From Psychrobacter sp. 4Bb (GTDB lineage Bacteria > Pseudomonadota > Gammaproteobacteria > Pseudomonadales > Moraxellaceae): a stretch of 64,000 nucleotides of DNA. The first letter of the stretch is position 1, and the number at the start of each line of letters is the position of its first letter. The notes below the pieces were generated by a model, which saw only the letters and a program-made list of their open reading frames with translations, did no database searches and had not been told where the DNA came from. Made by a program: the position numbers and the translations under genes. The stretch covers positions 1 to 64,000 of the forward strand of contig NZ_PJAS01000060.1 of the NCBI RefSeq assembly GCF_002836735.1, in the 5' to 3' direction. This document shows positions 44,492-53,928 of the stretch, one piece after another.

Positions 44492-45699
44492 TGCGCTCTT
44501 TATTTGCTAAGTCAGCCAAGTCTGATCAATTGGCTAAGAAACCTGCCAATCTAAAAGTCCTTAGTCGCTATGTCAAACTCAACGCTCTATTGGCTATTAT
44601 CGCTGCCGTCATTGGCTTATGGGCATTACAGCTGATTTTTTCTTACTTATCAGAGCTGGATTCGTTAGATGATAACTACACCATGGGTGAGGCGCTCAAA
44701 TATATCTTTTATCGTTCGCCTTACTTTTTAGAGCAATTTATTCCAACGGGTGCGCTATTGGGTGCTGTCATAGGCTTAGGTTTGTTGGCCAATAAAAGTG
44801 AGCTGGTCGTCATGCGCGCGGCTGGGGTCAGTATTTATCGTATCGTCGGCTGGGTATTACAGCCCGCTTTGATATTTGTACTACTGGCATTGGCTATCAA
44901 TCAGTTCGTCCTACCGTCCTCTAACCAGTTAGCAAAACAGATTAATGATGAGGATAGCACCTCACTGGTCACCTCAGTACGCGGCTACTGGACGATACAG
45001 CCACGATTTGAAACCGCAGAAGATGGCAGTGCTACACCTGATGGTAGCGACGTTTTATATATCGATTATGCTGATGTCGCAGGCAATATTGGCGAAGTGA
45101 AACGCTGGCATTTGGATAACAACGGAAATTTGCAAACCGCTGTCCATGCGGAAGGTGGAAAGTATACTGGCCGTAAACCAATTGATGTGAATAGTGAAAA
45201 GCCAAGCGAGCAGTATCGTTACGAGTGGCAGCTAAATGATATGGTTGAGCTCTCTATCAATCAGGGCTTTGAGAGTAGCCAAGCTATTTCACCATCAGAT
45301 ACGTTAAGCTTACCTTTTGCCCCAGAGTCTGTGTATCTGCTAACGCGTAAGGCAGAAGATTTGTCATTGACGCAGCTGTATGAGCATCGCACGTTTATGC
45401 ATCAGCAGGGCAATCGTTCTTTAGATCATGAAGTCGCATTTTGGCAAAAGCTACTATCGCCATTATCGATATTGTCGCTGGTGATTGTCGCTTGCTCGTT
45501 TGTCTTTGGCTCGCTACGGACGCACAGCTTAGGCTTGCGTATCGTCGTGGCGTTGTTGTTTGGACTACTATTTAGCTATATTCAAGACTTAGTTGGTTTT
45601 GTATCGCTAGCCACAGGCTTTTCACCGATGCTTATGGTGCTATTGCCGATTATCGGCAGCGCGCTATTGGGTGGATACTTGATAAAACGCCAGATGTAA
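44491..45699 (+). CDS. lptG: LPS export ABC transporter permease LptG
   Basis: 402-residue partner of LptF. LSRYVKLNALLAIIAAVIGLWALQLIFSYLSEL is the first membrane segment; YRSPYFLEQFIPTGALLGAVIGLGLLANKSELVVMRAAGVSIYRIVGWVLQPA is the typical coupling-helix region shared by LptF and LptG, and SLRTHSLGLRIVVALLFGLLFSYIQDLVGFVSLATGF is the C-terminal helices. Slightly longer than the E. coli protein (360). Its ATG overlaps the lptF stop. A strong terminator follows within 25 bases. Confidence 0.94.
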   Translation: MRSLFAKSAKSDQLAKKPANLKVLSRYVKLNALLAIIAAVIGLWALQLIFSYLSELDSLDDNYTMGEALKYIFYRSPYFLEQFIPTGALLGAVIGLGLLANKSELVVMRAAGVSIYRIVGWVLQPALIFVLLALAINQFVLPSSNQLAKQINDEDSTSLVTSVRGYWTIQPRFETAEDGSATPDGSDVLYIDYADVAGNIGEVKRWHLDNNGNLQTAVHAEGGKYTGRKPIDVNSEKPSEQYRYEWQLNDMVELSINQGFESSQAISPSDTLSLPFAPESVYLLTRKAEDLSLTQLYEHRTFMHQQGNRSLDHEVAFWQKLLSPLSILSLVIVACSFVFGSLRTHSLGLRIVVALLFGLLFSYIQDLVGFVSLATGFSPMLMVLLPIIGSALLGGYLIKRQM

Positions 45700-45722
45700 A
45701 AAGACAGTTGGTTATACCAAAT

Positions 45723-45758
45723 AAAAAGCACGCTAAATCTAATTTAGCGTGCTTTTTT
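45723..45758. terminator. Bidirectional terminator between lptG and the methyltransferase gene
   Basis: AAAAAGCACGCTAAA pairs with TTTAGCGTGCTTTTTT around TCTAA. Confidence 0.92.
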
Positions 45759-45819
45759 ATGTCGATTTCAATTTAAGCTTCAGTTTAAATGGCTGAAATT
45801 CAATCAGGCAAAGTTAAAA

Positions 45820-46428
45820 CTAGTCTTTGGTCGCCATCGTAATCGTATAGGTTTTACCTTGCTTGATTTTGTCGCTATTGCCAAACACTTCGGTAAACGA
45901 GCGCTTAACAAATTGGCGTAGGCCATTGATGGTGACGACATAAAAACGGCCACCTTTACGCATACGCGCATAGGCATCGAGGAAATATAAATAATGCTGC
46001 TCTTTGCCTACTTTGGCTGGCAAGTTTGACATCACAAGACTAAAGTCTTTGTCTTTTGCCACATGATTAAAGCCATTTGATAAATGCACATCAACATTGT
46101 TTAGACCATTTTTCTCACAGTTACGGCGTGCGTATTCTACCGCCATAAAGTCTTTATCAATCAGCGTATGCTGACCATTCGGACATTCACGCGCTGCCGT
46201 CATACCAAGTACACCATAACCACAGCCTAAATCGATCGAATCATCATCTTGCTCAAAATCTACATAATCAAGCAGCATCAAGCTACCATCATCGAGCTTT
46301 TGCGGTGAAAAAATGCCCCACGTGGTCGCAAAATCAAACGGCTTACCCAGTACTTCTTGGCGAAAATTGATATCTTCGCGCCAGTGTTCGGCGTTTTTTA
46401 ATAGGTCAGCAGGTGGTCTATGGCTCAT
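45820..46428 (-). CDS. Class I SAM-dependent methyltransferase (RsmC-like MTS domain)
   Basis: About 202 residues from the ATG at 46428; 15 further codons are open upstream. IDLGCGYGVLGMTAARECPNGQHTLIDKD near 67-95 is the SAM-binding motif I/II, and VMSNLPAKVGKEQ occupies the place of the NPPF/NPPY motif of N-methylating rRNA/protein methyltransferases. The single catalytic domain (no duplicated N-terminal domain as in RsmC) ends RQFVKRSFTEVFGNSDKIKQGKTYTI. Substrate unknown; rRNA is possible. With the catalytic Pro-Pro pair changed to Leu-Pro, a different chemistry or a degenerate motif must be considered. Confidence 0.7.
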   Translation of the reverse strand: MSHRPPADLLKNAEHWREDINFRQEVLGKPFDFATTWGIFSPQKLDDGSLMLLDYVDFEQDDDSIDLGCGYGVLGMTAARECPNGQHTLIDKDFMAVEYARRNCEKNGLNNVDVHLSNGFNHVAKDKDFSLVMSNLPAKVGKEQHYLYFLDAYARMRKGGRFYVVTINGLRQFVKRSFTEVFGNSDKIKQGKTYTITMATKD

Positions 46429-46668
46429 GGGATTCTCGGATAATAGATAGGAAAAAGGTAGTGCGCAGCCCATTTAGGCAGCATGTATATCATGACGCAC
46501 TTTAATAAGGGTATTGTAACGAGAAAAGGATGGGTTTGCAGCTATCTATTTCTAGAACTGCATTTTGCTATATCGCAAAAAATTCTAAGAAAAATGTTAG
46601 AGACATTAGATAAGAGGCATCGCTTAAGATAGAATCAAATTTAACCTGATAGTTGCTAAGTATTATTT

Positions 46669-47112
46669 ATGCCAGACATTACATTCGTATCTAAAGTAGA
46701 CTTCTGGCTTGCACTGTTACTTTGGGGTTTGAGTTTATTTACTGTGTCTGTTCCATTATGGCAGTGGAAGCGAGGTGCTCACAAATCCCTCATACAAACC
46801 ATATTAATGACGGTTACTCTCATACCTATTGCAGCACTAATGCTCATCCCTTTTTTCGGTACTCAGTACATATTAACGAACGAACAGCTACAAGTAGATA
46901 GTGGATTCTCTGTTCAAAAAATTGAGATTACAGATATCACCTATATTACGCCGACTCGAAGTATGAGTTCTGCGCCAGCACTATCATTGGATAGGATTAA
47001 AATATCATATCAAGATGAAGAAATACTAATCTCACCAAAAGACAAGTCACGTTTTTATCGGGAGATACAGGCACGTAATCCAAGTATAGCGATAGATGAA
47101 GCAGGCGAATAG
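46669..47112 (+). CDS. Membrane protein with bacterial PH-like (bPH) domain
   Basis: 147 residues: two membrane segments (about 11-30 and 42-63), then a soluble PH-like domain, QYILTNEQLQVDSGFSVQKIEITDITYITPTRSMSSAPALSLDRIKISYQDEEILISPKDKSRFYREI, which fits the DUF1200/bPH_4 pattern. Such proteins are anchored in the inner membrane; the function is unknown. No good ribosome site is seen at the ATG. It stands alone, convergent with the DUF3817 gene 63 bases away. Confidence 0.7.
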   Translation: MPDITFVSKVDFWLALLLWGLSLFTVSVPLWQWKRGAHKSLIQTILMTVTLIPIAALMLIPFFGTQYILTNEQLQVDSGFSVQKIEITDITYITPTRSMSSAPALSLDRIKISYQDEEILISPKDKSRFYREIQARNPSIAIDEAGE

Positions 47113-47175
47113 AATAGCATTATAGTTAGCCGCGTTGAGCCATATATCGTTCCTGATGTTGAATTTTTCTTGAAA

Positions 47176-47505
47176 CTACTTACTCAAACTCTTATTTAAT
47201 AAGTGATCAAATATAAATGGTCCGAATGGCAAAAACGAGCCGAGCACACCAGCAGGTAGCGCCCAAAGCGGCATTTTTATTCTGCTCGCGGTGATGATTA
47301 ATACCATGACATAAGCAACGAATAATACCCCATGCACTGGACCGACATAGCTTACCGCTTCTGGAATATCGAACATATATTTGAGTGGCATCGCGATACC
47401 AAGTAACAATAGAAAAGACGTACCTTCTAAATAACCCATGATAGTGAGGTTTCTAAGTGCAGAGTTTTGACGCTTCGTTAAAGCAGACGGTTGAGCTTGC
47501 GACAC
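47176..47505 (-). CDS. DUF3817 membrane protein
   Basis: 109 residues from a GTG with AAGGAAT upstream. Three hydrophobic segments: YLEGTSFLLLLGIAMPLKYMF, VSYVGPVHGVLFVAYVMVLIITASRI and WALPAGVLGSFLPFGPFIFDHLL. The G-x-x-E-G-x-S-F/L and PVHG motifs are typical of DUF3817 (YdzA-like) integral membrane proteins of unknown role. It is the last of a run of minus-strand genes starting at yqgE, 68 bases after xerD. Confidence 0.82.
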   Translation of the reverse strand: MSQAQPSALTKRQNSALRNLTIMGYLEGTSFLLLLGIAMPLKYMFDIPEAVSYVGPVHGVLFVAYVMVLIITASRIKMPLWALPAGVLGSFLPFGPFIFDHLLNKSLSK

Positions 47506-47573
47506 GATATATTCCTTTTACAATCATCAATAATATTAGATTTCAATGCTGCCCATATGACAATATGGTAAGG

Positions 47574-48512
47574 CTACCCACGTGGATGATGCTCGGCATG
47601 TAATTTCTGCAATCTTGCCGTTGCAACATGAGTATAGATTTGCGTGGTGGATAAATCGCTATGTCCTAGCAATAACTGCACACTTCTTAAATCTGCACCA
47701 TGATTGAGCAAATGTGTGGCAAAGGCGTGACGTAGCGTATGCGGGGATAACTCTTTATCGATACTGGCAACTTTGGCGTACTTCTTAAGTAGATACCAAA
47801 AGTTCTGCCGCGTCATATAACCACCTTGCGCCGTCAAAAACACCGCTTGGCAATTCCCCGACTTCAAATGGGCAATCAAATCACCACGTCCATGAGAAAG
47901 ATAATCTTCCAATGCATCCGCTGCATATTCGCCGAGGGGCACCAGTCGAGTTTTATTACCTTTCCCCGTGATTTGTAGCCAGCCTGAGTTTAGATTCACT
48001 TGCTCTAATGAGAGGTTGATCAACTCACTCACCCGCAGACCGCAGGCGTATAAAACTTCTAGCATGGCTTTATCACGGAGACCTAGCGCGGTGCTGGTAT
48101 CAGGTGCGGCAAGGAGATTATCTACGTCAGCCTCGGCTAAGTCTTTTGGCAGCGGACGACCTAGCTTTGGGCTTTTGATACGCTCACAAGGATTGTCTTC
48201 GCGTAGATTGCTGGCGATCATCCATAGATAAAACTGACGCAAGCTTGAGAGCATACGCGCTTGGGTACGTGGGGTTTTGCCATCTTGAGCAAGGAGTGAC
48301 AGACAGTGCAGCACATCATCAGGCTGCCAGCGTGTCAGGGCGATAGAATTGGTCAGCTCACAAGAGCGTAGGTCACGGACATAAGCATTACGAGTACGCG
48401 TCGCTAGACCGCGCGCTAGCATGGCTTGACGAAACTCAGTCATATAAGCTGGCTCATCATCGACCGCCAATGCTTTAGGTTGACGCTGTTGCACGGCACG
48501 ATCACGGCTCAT
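47574..48512 (-). CDS. xerD: Tyrosine recombinase XerD
   Basis: 312 residues; with XerC it resolves chromosome dimers at dif. The N-terminal SAM-like core-binding domain (FRQAMLARGLATRTRNAYVRDLRSCE) precedes a catalytic domain with R in CGLRVSELINLSLEQV, Lys in GKGNKTRLVPLG, H-x-x-R in HTLRHAFATHLLNHGADLRSVQ, and LLGHSDLSTTQIYTHV containing the second His and the nucleophile Tyr. All catalytic residues are present. XerC is the alternative, but the DNPCERIKSPKLGRPLPKDL stretch favours XerD. A run of same-strand genes surrounds it. Confidence 0.9.
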   Translation of the reverse strand: MSRDRAVQQRQPKALAVDDEPAYMTEFRQAMLARGLATRTRNAYVRDLRSCELTNSIALTRWQPDDVLHCLSLLAQDGKTPRTQARMLSSLRQFYLWMIASNLREDNPCERIKSPKLGRPLPKDLAEADVDNLLAAPDTSTALGLRDKAMLEVLYACGLRVSELINLSLEQVNLNSGWLQITGKGNKTRLVPLGEYAADALEDYLSHGRGDLIAHLKSGNCQAVFLTAQGGYMTRQNFWYLLKKYAKVASIDKELSPHTLRHAFATHLLNHGADLRSVQLLLGHSDLSTTQIYTHVATARLQKLHAEHHPRG

Positions 48513-48578
48513 AGGACAATACTCAGGTAGGGGTTAAGTTAGCAATAACAGACAGTTATTAAAATAATGCCAAACCTA

Positions 48579-48911
48579 TCATGCCATTTTTTTCTTAACT
48601 AGATAGCGATATAGCGTCACGCTTGCAGGCGTATCCTCATCGCTATCGATGGTGATTTCATCAGGATCAGCATCTAAGCTCACGTTTTCAGCTAGCGTTT
48701 CTTGACCGATTAGCTCATGACCCAAATGACGACAGAAATTCGGAATGTCGCGCGTGGTAGCTGGATCTGTCGCCAATATTTCAATCACTTCCCCACCATC
48801 TGCTCTTCGAATAACGCGGTGTAGCATCATGACGGGCTCAGGACAGATCAGCCCTTGAGTATCTAAGTGATGGTGGATAGGCGTGTCTGGTATAGAAGTG
48901 TTCATAGTCAT
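48579..48911 (-). CDS. tusA: TusA-family sulfurtransferase
   Basis: 110 residues; LDTQGLICPEPVMMLHRVIRRADGGEVIEILATDPATTRDIPNFCRHLGHELI is the SirA/TusA fold with the catalytic Cys-Pro (ICPEP). It relays persulfide sulfur from IscS toward tRNA 2-thiouridine synthesis. The tail (SDEDTPASVTLYRYLVKK) is longer than E. coli TusA (81). Two ATGs two codons apart can start it. It lies between a small membrane protein gene and xerD, all on the minus strand with gaps of 66-77 bases. tusBCD are absent here. Confidence 0.9.
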   Translation of the reverse strand: MTMNTSIPDTPIHHHLDTQGLICPEPVMMLHRVIRRADGGEVIEILATDPATTRDIPNFCRHLGHELIGQETLAENVSLDADPDEITIDSDEDTPASVTLYRYLVKKKMA

Positions 48912-48988
48912 TATCGTGAAGCTAAATAAGTGAATTTGAGGGTGAGGAGTTTGCTTAAGTGCTTATAGTGGCGTACTTTGTAGATCAT

Positions 48989-49483
48989 CTACGCTTCAGT
49001 AATTTCAGTCTCTTCATCGGCATCAGGCGTACCAGCTACTTCTAAAAAGTTAAAAAACCGCTTAAAGCTTACTTTAAATAAAAATGCCACGCCCAACCAA
49101 CAAGATAGTCCCAACCATGCAGTATCGGCAAAAATTAATCCACCAACCAATATAATAGTCGATACGCCAATACTCATGGCAATCATCGACGGTTGATTTA
49201 AGCGATAACGATAAACGACCAATGCATCGTAAATAGTAATAGGTATCGTGAGGGCTACCAGGGCGTAGGGCAAATTATAAAATAATTGATAAAGCAACTG
49301 GTTATCATGGAAGGCTTTGATACTAGCAATCGTGCCAAAGACCACAAATGCGAAAATAGCCGCATAAATGAGATAAATCGCTATTTGGTTGGCACGCTGT
49401 GCACCTTTAATACGGGCAATAGCAAGCGGAGCAAAACCATGCTGTGACTTATGTTGCGAAGATTGGTCTGAGACAGTGGTCAT
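48989..49483 (-). CDS. Four-helix membrane protein, unknown function
   Basis: 164 residues. Four hydrophobic segments near 34-52, 67-84, 101-118 and 122-138, with short soluble ends; the C-terminus is acidic (DADEETEITEA). I do not recognise a family. It lies between ruvX (86 bases upstream) and tusA (77 bases downstream) on the same strand, so it is probably cotranscribed with them. Confidence 0.65.
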   Translation of the reverse strand: MTTVSDQSSQHKSQHGFAPLAIARIKGAQRANQIAIYLIYAAIFAFVVFGTIASIKAFHDNQLLYQLFYNLPYALVALTIPITIYDALVVYRYRLNQPSMIAMSIGVSTIILVGGLIFADTAWLGLSCWLGVAFLFKVSFKRFFNFLEVAGTPDADEETEITEA

Positions 49484-49569
49484 AGTAATCAGTCATTTAT
49501 CCGTTAATAGGTACGATGTATCGAAGTGACATTATAGCCGCACACGTGTCTTTTACCTATTTGGCTGCT

Positions 49570-50145
49570 TTATTCTGCTTTGATTGCATCGATAGCGATA
49601 CTGCTATTAGGATCAGCAAAATAGGTCGACATTAGGATACAAGCGGAGATATCATCGATTGGGTCGCGTTCGTTTTTGATCCAACCATTGTCCCATGCGA
49701 TTTCTCTTGCTTCGATTGAAGTCAGCCGTTCATCACACAGTGATACGGTCACTGGCAAATGCTGCTCCATTATTCTATGGGCCAGACGACGAGCGAATTT
49801 GTGCGCTCGTTTTGAAAGCATGGAGCTAGTGCCATCCATATTAAGCGGTAGGCCAACCACGACTTGCGCCACGCCCCAGACTTTGATGATACCAATTAAG
49901 TTGTCCCAATCTGGCTGCCCGTTATTCATTGCCAAAATGTCAAAGGCACGTGCCGTCTGTGTGATGGTATTACCGAGTGCCATTCCCATCTTTTTGACAC
50001 CGTAGTCTAGTGCCAAGATAAGATGCGGCTTTACCTCTGGCTCAATAGTTTCAGCAGTGCTATTGCTACCGTTATCGAGAGTATCAATATCAATGTCATT
50101 ATCTATAGCGTCTGTGCTACTGGCTGTAAAAGTACTATCTACCAT
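49570..50145 (-). CDS. ruvX: Holliday junction resolvase-like RuvX (YqgF)
   Basis: 191 residues. ILALDYGVKKMGMALG near 43-58 is the RNase H-fold first strand with the catalytic Asp; VVGLPLNMDGT near 96-106, LCDERLTSIEARE near 136-148 and DDISACILMSTYF near 163-175 give the other acidic residues. Known from E. coli for pre-16S rRNA processing and proposed as a resolvase. The N-terminal 38 residues are an acidic Thr/Asn-rich extension not present in E. coli YqgF (138). It follows yqgE by 50 bases, the usual yqgE-yqgF pair. Confidence 0.93.
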   Translation of the reverse strand: MVDSTFTASSTDAIDNDIDIDTLDNGSNSTAETIEPEVKPHLILALDYGVKKMGMALGNTITQTARAFDILAMNNGQPDWDNLIGIIKVWGVAQVVVGLPLNMDGTSSMLSKRAHKFARRLAHRIMEQHLPVTVSLCDERLTSIEAREIAWDNGWIKNERDPIDDISACILMSTYFADPNSSIAIDAIKAE

Positions 50146-50195
50146 AGTAATGGGTGTCCTTTATGTCTTTATCTAAATTCGCAGAGCGTATGAGA

Positions 50196-50759
50196 TTACG
50201 CATGACCTATGTCACTACTAAGATAGTCGAAATTGACTCCGATTTTGTCGGCTGCGATTTGCCAGCGTTCTTCAAACGGTGTATCAAATAATAAATTCAG
50301 ATCAGCAGGGCAGACTAACCAATTACCATTACTCAGTTCTTGGTCTAGCTGTTTCTTACCCCAGCTGGCATGACCTAGACACAGCTGATAGTGACCGACG
50401 CCTTGACCTGCGGCGATACGTTTTAGAATATCTTGGCTAGTTGTGATGCAAACGTTCTCCGAAATAGCAAAAGAAGACGCCCATTCTGGCTGACCAGTAT
50501 GCAGCACAAAGCCGACCTCAGGATACATAGGGCCGCCCTCTAATGCCACATCTTCCATCACCTGCGGATTGGTCACTTCAATATCTAAATCTTCTAGCAG
50601 CTTACCTACGCGAGATTGCTCGAGCGGACGATTGACCATCAGACCTAGCGCACCATGCTTGTCATGACGGCAAATATATATAAGTGCCTGCTCAAACCTT
50701 GGGTCTGACAGCTCTGGTGCTGCAATCAAAAAATGATGGGTCAAATTGGTTTTAGACAT
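50196..50759 (-). CDS. yqgE: UPF0301/AlgH-family protein YqgE
   Basis: 187 residues with the family blocks [38 protein letters not shown] near 8-45, [17 protein letters not shown] near 72-88 and [23 protein letters not shown] near 127-149. A compact cytoplasmic protein of unsettled function; called AlgH in Pseudomonas. It is first in the run yqgE-ruvX-(membrane protein)-tusA-xerD-DUF3817 on the minus strand, so this region upstream likely holds their promoter. Confidence 0.93.
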   Translation of the reverse strand: MSKTNLTHHFLIAAPELSDPRFEQALIYICRHDKHGALGLMVNRPLEQSRVGKLLEDLDIEVTNPQVMEDVALEGGPMYPEVGFVLHTGQPEWASSFAISENVCITTSQDILKRIAAGQGVGHYQLCLGHASWGKKQLDQELSNGNWLVCPADLNLLFDTPFEERWQIAADKIGVNFDYLSSDIGHA

Positions 50760-50926
50760 AGAAACAAATGCAACCTAATAATAAGGGTGAAAGACTACTA
50801 TATGGTGATAATCAACAGAAAAGCAAGATTCGCACTAATTGCTACTGACCATCATACAGACTCAGATAACCATCCGTTTTGATGAAAACGAACGGTTATT
50901 TAACGTTAGATAGGTCAGGTAGAGCG

Positions 50927-52606
50927 TTATTTAACATCGGATAATAAGCTGCGGGCATGATCGCGCGTGACATCAGTAATAATGACACCACCAGACATAC
51001 GCGCCAACTCGTCTACTTGCGCACTGTTGGTCAGTATGAGTAGCTCGCTTTCGGTCTGTTCTTGATGGTGCTTTTGTACCAAGATATGTTGATGCGCTTG
51101 TGCTGCGACTTGTGCTTGGTGTGTGATGGCTAGCAATTGCTGTGTTTGCCCAAGCGAGCGTAGCAGTTCGCCAACCACTTGCGCAGTACCGCCACTGATA
51201 CCGACATCAACCTCATCAAATACCAACATAGGCTTGGCGGCATTGTTATCAGCATTGGTCGCTTGTAGTACTTGCATCACGAGTGCCATACGTGACAGTT
51301 CACCACCTGAAGCAATTTTATGTAGGGGCTGCATTGGCATACCGACATTGGCGCTGAATAATAAATCAATATCGTAGCAACCTTGTGCATTGTAATGACT
51401 AGGTTCAGATTTTTTGGTAAAGACAAATTCACAGCGAGCATTGGGTAGCGCAAGCGGTTGTAGTTGTTTGATGAGTTGCTTACTAATTACCGGGGCAGCT
51501 TTTGTGCGCTCTTTATTTAACTGTGTGGCCAGAGCGAGATAGTCTTGCCAAGCCTGATCAATTTGCGCTGCCATTGCATCACTACTTGGCTCGTTCTCTA
51601 GCTGCTCTAATTGCGCTTCCCAGCCTTTTGCTTCATCAATTAAATCACTCGCTGGCAAGCTATGCTTACGTGACAGACGATGTCCTAAGCTGATTAAATT
51701 GTCTAGTGTTTGCAATCGTTCAGGATCAGGTAGCTGCTGTTCGGCATAATCTGATAGCAGCGCAGTCACCTCAGTGATTTGCTGCTGTGCTAGATGTAGC
51801 TGTTCAGAAGCTTGTTCAAACGTTTGGCTAACGCCTACTTGGTTGTCACAGAGTTTAATTGCTTGTCCGAGCAAGGTCATGACGTCTGGTTCATCAGTAT
51901 CATTGTCGAGCAAATGCAGACCATGACTGGCCTCTTGCATTAAGGCTTCAATATTGGAGAGCTCTTCGTGTTCAGATTCAACTTCTGCGTAATCCACAGC
52001 TAATAACGGGGCAATATCTGCTAATTGGCTCTGCAACAACTGAATACGATCTTGACGCTGGGCTTCGCGGCTCGCGATGTCATCTGCGCGACGTTTTAGC
52101 TGCTGATAGGCTTGATAGCTACTGGCAGTTTGGATGGCTAGCGGTGTTATCTGTGCCATCTCATCAAGCCATTGCACCACAAATTGCGGCTTAAGTAATG
52201 CTTGCTGAGCATGTTGGCTATGTATATTGACCAGTAAAGCACCTAAACTCTTTAGCTCCGCTAAGCTAACCGGTGAACCATTTAGCCATGCTTTTGAGCG
52301 GCCAGTATTGCTTAATTGTCGACGAATAAGTACTTCAGGCTCTTCTAGCGGTCGATCATTTTTGGCAAACCAGTCAGCGACGACGCTGTTATTTTCTACA
52401 TCAAATTGAGCGTAGATATCTGCATGCGCAGCGCCATGCCTGACCATTGCACTGTCTGCTCGCTCACCGACACATAGTGATAGTGCATCTAGCAATAACG
52501 ACTTGCCAGCACCTGTTTCACCAGTGATGACATTAAAACCTTCAGCCACGCTCAGCTCATGCTGAGCAATCAACGCAAACTGATGTAAAGTTAACGATAC
52601 TAGCAT
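50927..52606 (-). CDS. recN: DNA repair protein RecN
   Basis: SMC-like ATPase for double-strand break repair. 559 residues from the ATG at 52606, which has GAGAGGCG upstream; one extra TTG codon is open. Walker A VITGETGAGKSLLLDALSLCVGERAD near 27-52; long coiled coils (about 150-370) separate it from the signature IASGGELSRMALVMQV near 440 and Walker B PMLVFDEVDVGISGGTAQVVGELLRSLG near 465. Standard length. Likely SOS-regulated in relatives; no clear LexA box was identified here. An imperfect AT-rich hairpin at about 50867-50900 lies past the stop but lacks a T-tract. Confidence 0.96.
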   Translation of the reverse strand: MLVSLTLHQFALIAQHELSVAEGFNVITGETGAGKSLLLDALSLCVGERADSAMVRHGAAHADIYAQFDVENNSVVADWFAKNDRPLEEPEVLIRRQLSNTGRSKAWLNGSPVSLAELKSLGALLVNIHSQHAQQALLKPQFVVQWLDEMAQITPLAIQTASSYQAYQQLKRRADDIASREAQRQDRIQLLQSQLADIAPLLAVDYAEVESEHEELSNIEALMQEASHGLHLLDNDTDEPDVMTLLGQAIKLCDNQVGVSQTFEQASEQLHLAQQQITEVTALLSDYAEQQLPDPERLQTLDNLISLGHRLSRKHSLPASDLIDEAKGWEAQLEQLENEPSSDAMAAQIDQAWQDYLALATQLNKERTKAAPVISKQLIKQLQPLALPNARCEFVFTKKSEPSHYNAQGCYDIDLLFSANVGMPMQPLHKIASGGELSRMALVMQVLQATNADNNAAKPMLVFDEVDVGISGGTAQVVGELLRSLGQTQQLLAITHQAQVAAQAHQHILVQKHHQEQTESELLILTNSAQVDELARMSGGVIITDVTRDHARSLLSDVK

Positions 52607-53371
52607 CAACGCCTCTCAGGACAGACAATGGACATCATATAAATCTTAGGAAGCCATCTATAAATAGGGTAAATAAGGAAGTGAAAATATCTATTTAAAC
52701 TTGCTAATTAGATAAATATTGTAGGCAAATAGTATGGTGTTAAATGTGCGTAAATACAAACTTTAAGACGAGGTATAACAGAATTTATTATTGGGAGATT
52801 ACCATAAAACTATTAAAAACTGACAATAAATCATCGACATAATACCTATGATATTAATCATTAGGGTCATTGGATATCCAAAGATAAGCATAGTATGAGA
52901 AGAAGTGTTTTGACTGATAATGATAAAAAGGTACCTAAAATGATGGTCTAGCATCCGCCTAGAAAAATACCAAATGAATATTAAAGGAACGGGTAGATAC
53001 TTGCCATCGAATAGAATTTTCCTAGTCGCTTTAACAAACTTTATAGATATAATGTGGTAGCATAATCTCACATAATGATAAACTCTTCTTATGAGTTTGA
53101 TGCGCTATGCAACCTAATAACGAGTCATAATTTTGTAAAATTGTAGGCGTATAGTGGTGAAAAATATGCCACTCGATCATTATTCAAAAGCGTTTTCATA
53201 GAACCTGTGGCTACCTTTAGCGCGCAGATATCTACTATAGAGGGATAAAGTATTTAAAGCAGGCATGTTTGCTTACTGGTCGCGTATTTGAAGCCCAGTG
53301 CAACTCTGTCAGTACTTTAACCCGTTACTTATTTTTTAGTTTTGCCATAATTATTTGATAAGGAAGCCACT
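52607..53371. other. Large divergent intergenic region between recN and ppnP
   Basis: About 765 bases. A 90-codon minus-strand frame (52799-53071) is AT-rich, lacks a ribosome site and family resemblance, and I do not call it. I see no tRNA, no hairpin with a T-tract, and no repeat. It should contain the promoters of recN and ppnP. Confidence 0.5.
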
Positions 53372-53707
53372 ATGACAGCGGCGCAATTTACTAACGTAAC
53401 AGTTAATGCCCAAGCGACAGTATCTTATGATGGTCGCTGCTCAAGCCATACCATTATGTTTGAGGATGGTCGCCATAAAACGCTAGGCGTGATCTTACCT
53501 TGTGACAACTTGGTTGAGCATTATCACTTTAGCACTAATACCTCTGAGCGTATTGAAATCACCAGTGGTGAGTGTGAAGTGAAGATCAATGGTGATGATG
53601 AATTCAGCTACTACCGTGCAGGTCAATCATTTGTCGTTGAAGGCAATAGCGGTTTTAACCTACGTACTGAAGAGATTGTTCAATATGTCTGTCATCTAGA
53701 AGGCTGA
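53372..53707 (+). CDS. ppnP: Pyrimidine/purine nucleoside phosphorylase PpnP
   Basis: 111 residues, a small cupin of the former DUF1255/YaiE family that phosphorolyses nucleosides. TVSYDGRCSSHTIMFEDGRHKTLGVILPC near 17-45 and YHFSTNTSERIEITSGECEVKINGDDEFSYYRAGQSFVVEGNSGFNLRTEEIVQYVCHLEG are the complete family pattern. The E. coli protein is 94 residues; the N-terminus is slightly longer here. AAGGAAGCCACT precedes the ATG. Monocistronic with a terminator. Confidence 0.92.
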   Translation: MTAAQFTNVTVNAQATVSYDGRCSSHTIMFEDGRHKTLGVILPCDNLVEHYHFSTNTSERIEITSGECEVKINGDDEFSYYRAGQSFVVEGNSGFNLRTEEIVQYVCHLEG

Positions 53708-53773
53708 TATTATTAATAGGGCGCTTGAGCTTTCATTCTAGCGCCTGTTCTATCACACATTAGTGTTTCGAGA

Positions 53774-53813
53774 AAATAAACAATATCGGATTGGTATTGT
53801 TTATTTCTTTTTT
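53774..53813 (+). terminator. Terminator of ppnP
   Basis: AAATAAACAATA (53774-53785) pairs with TATTGTTTATTT (53795-53806), followed by CTTTTTT. AT-rich but perfect. Confidence 0.75.
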
Positions 53814-53928
53814 GACGTTTGATTTACTGTTTTCTCATCATCAATGAGCTATGACAGTTAAAGCCGACGTTATCCTCTTTTATCCCGTCGCCCAGTGCGA
53901 TATCCACTTCATATTTAGCAGGCATATT

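Noticed and set aside
47577..47590. CCACGTGG at the end of xerD
   Set aside because: Only the central hexamer agrees with parS; the outer arms do not.
50867..50900. AT-rich hairpin ATAACC...GGTTAT downstream of recN
   Set aside because: Stem is imperfect and no T-tract follows on either strand, so I do not call it a terminator.
52799..53071. 90-codon minus-strand frame between recN and ppnP
   Set aside because: Very AT-rich, no ribosome site, no recognisable family, and composition of translated non-coding DNA.
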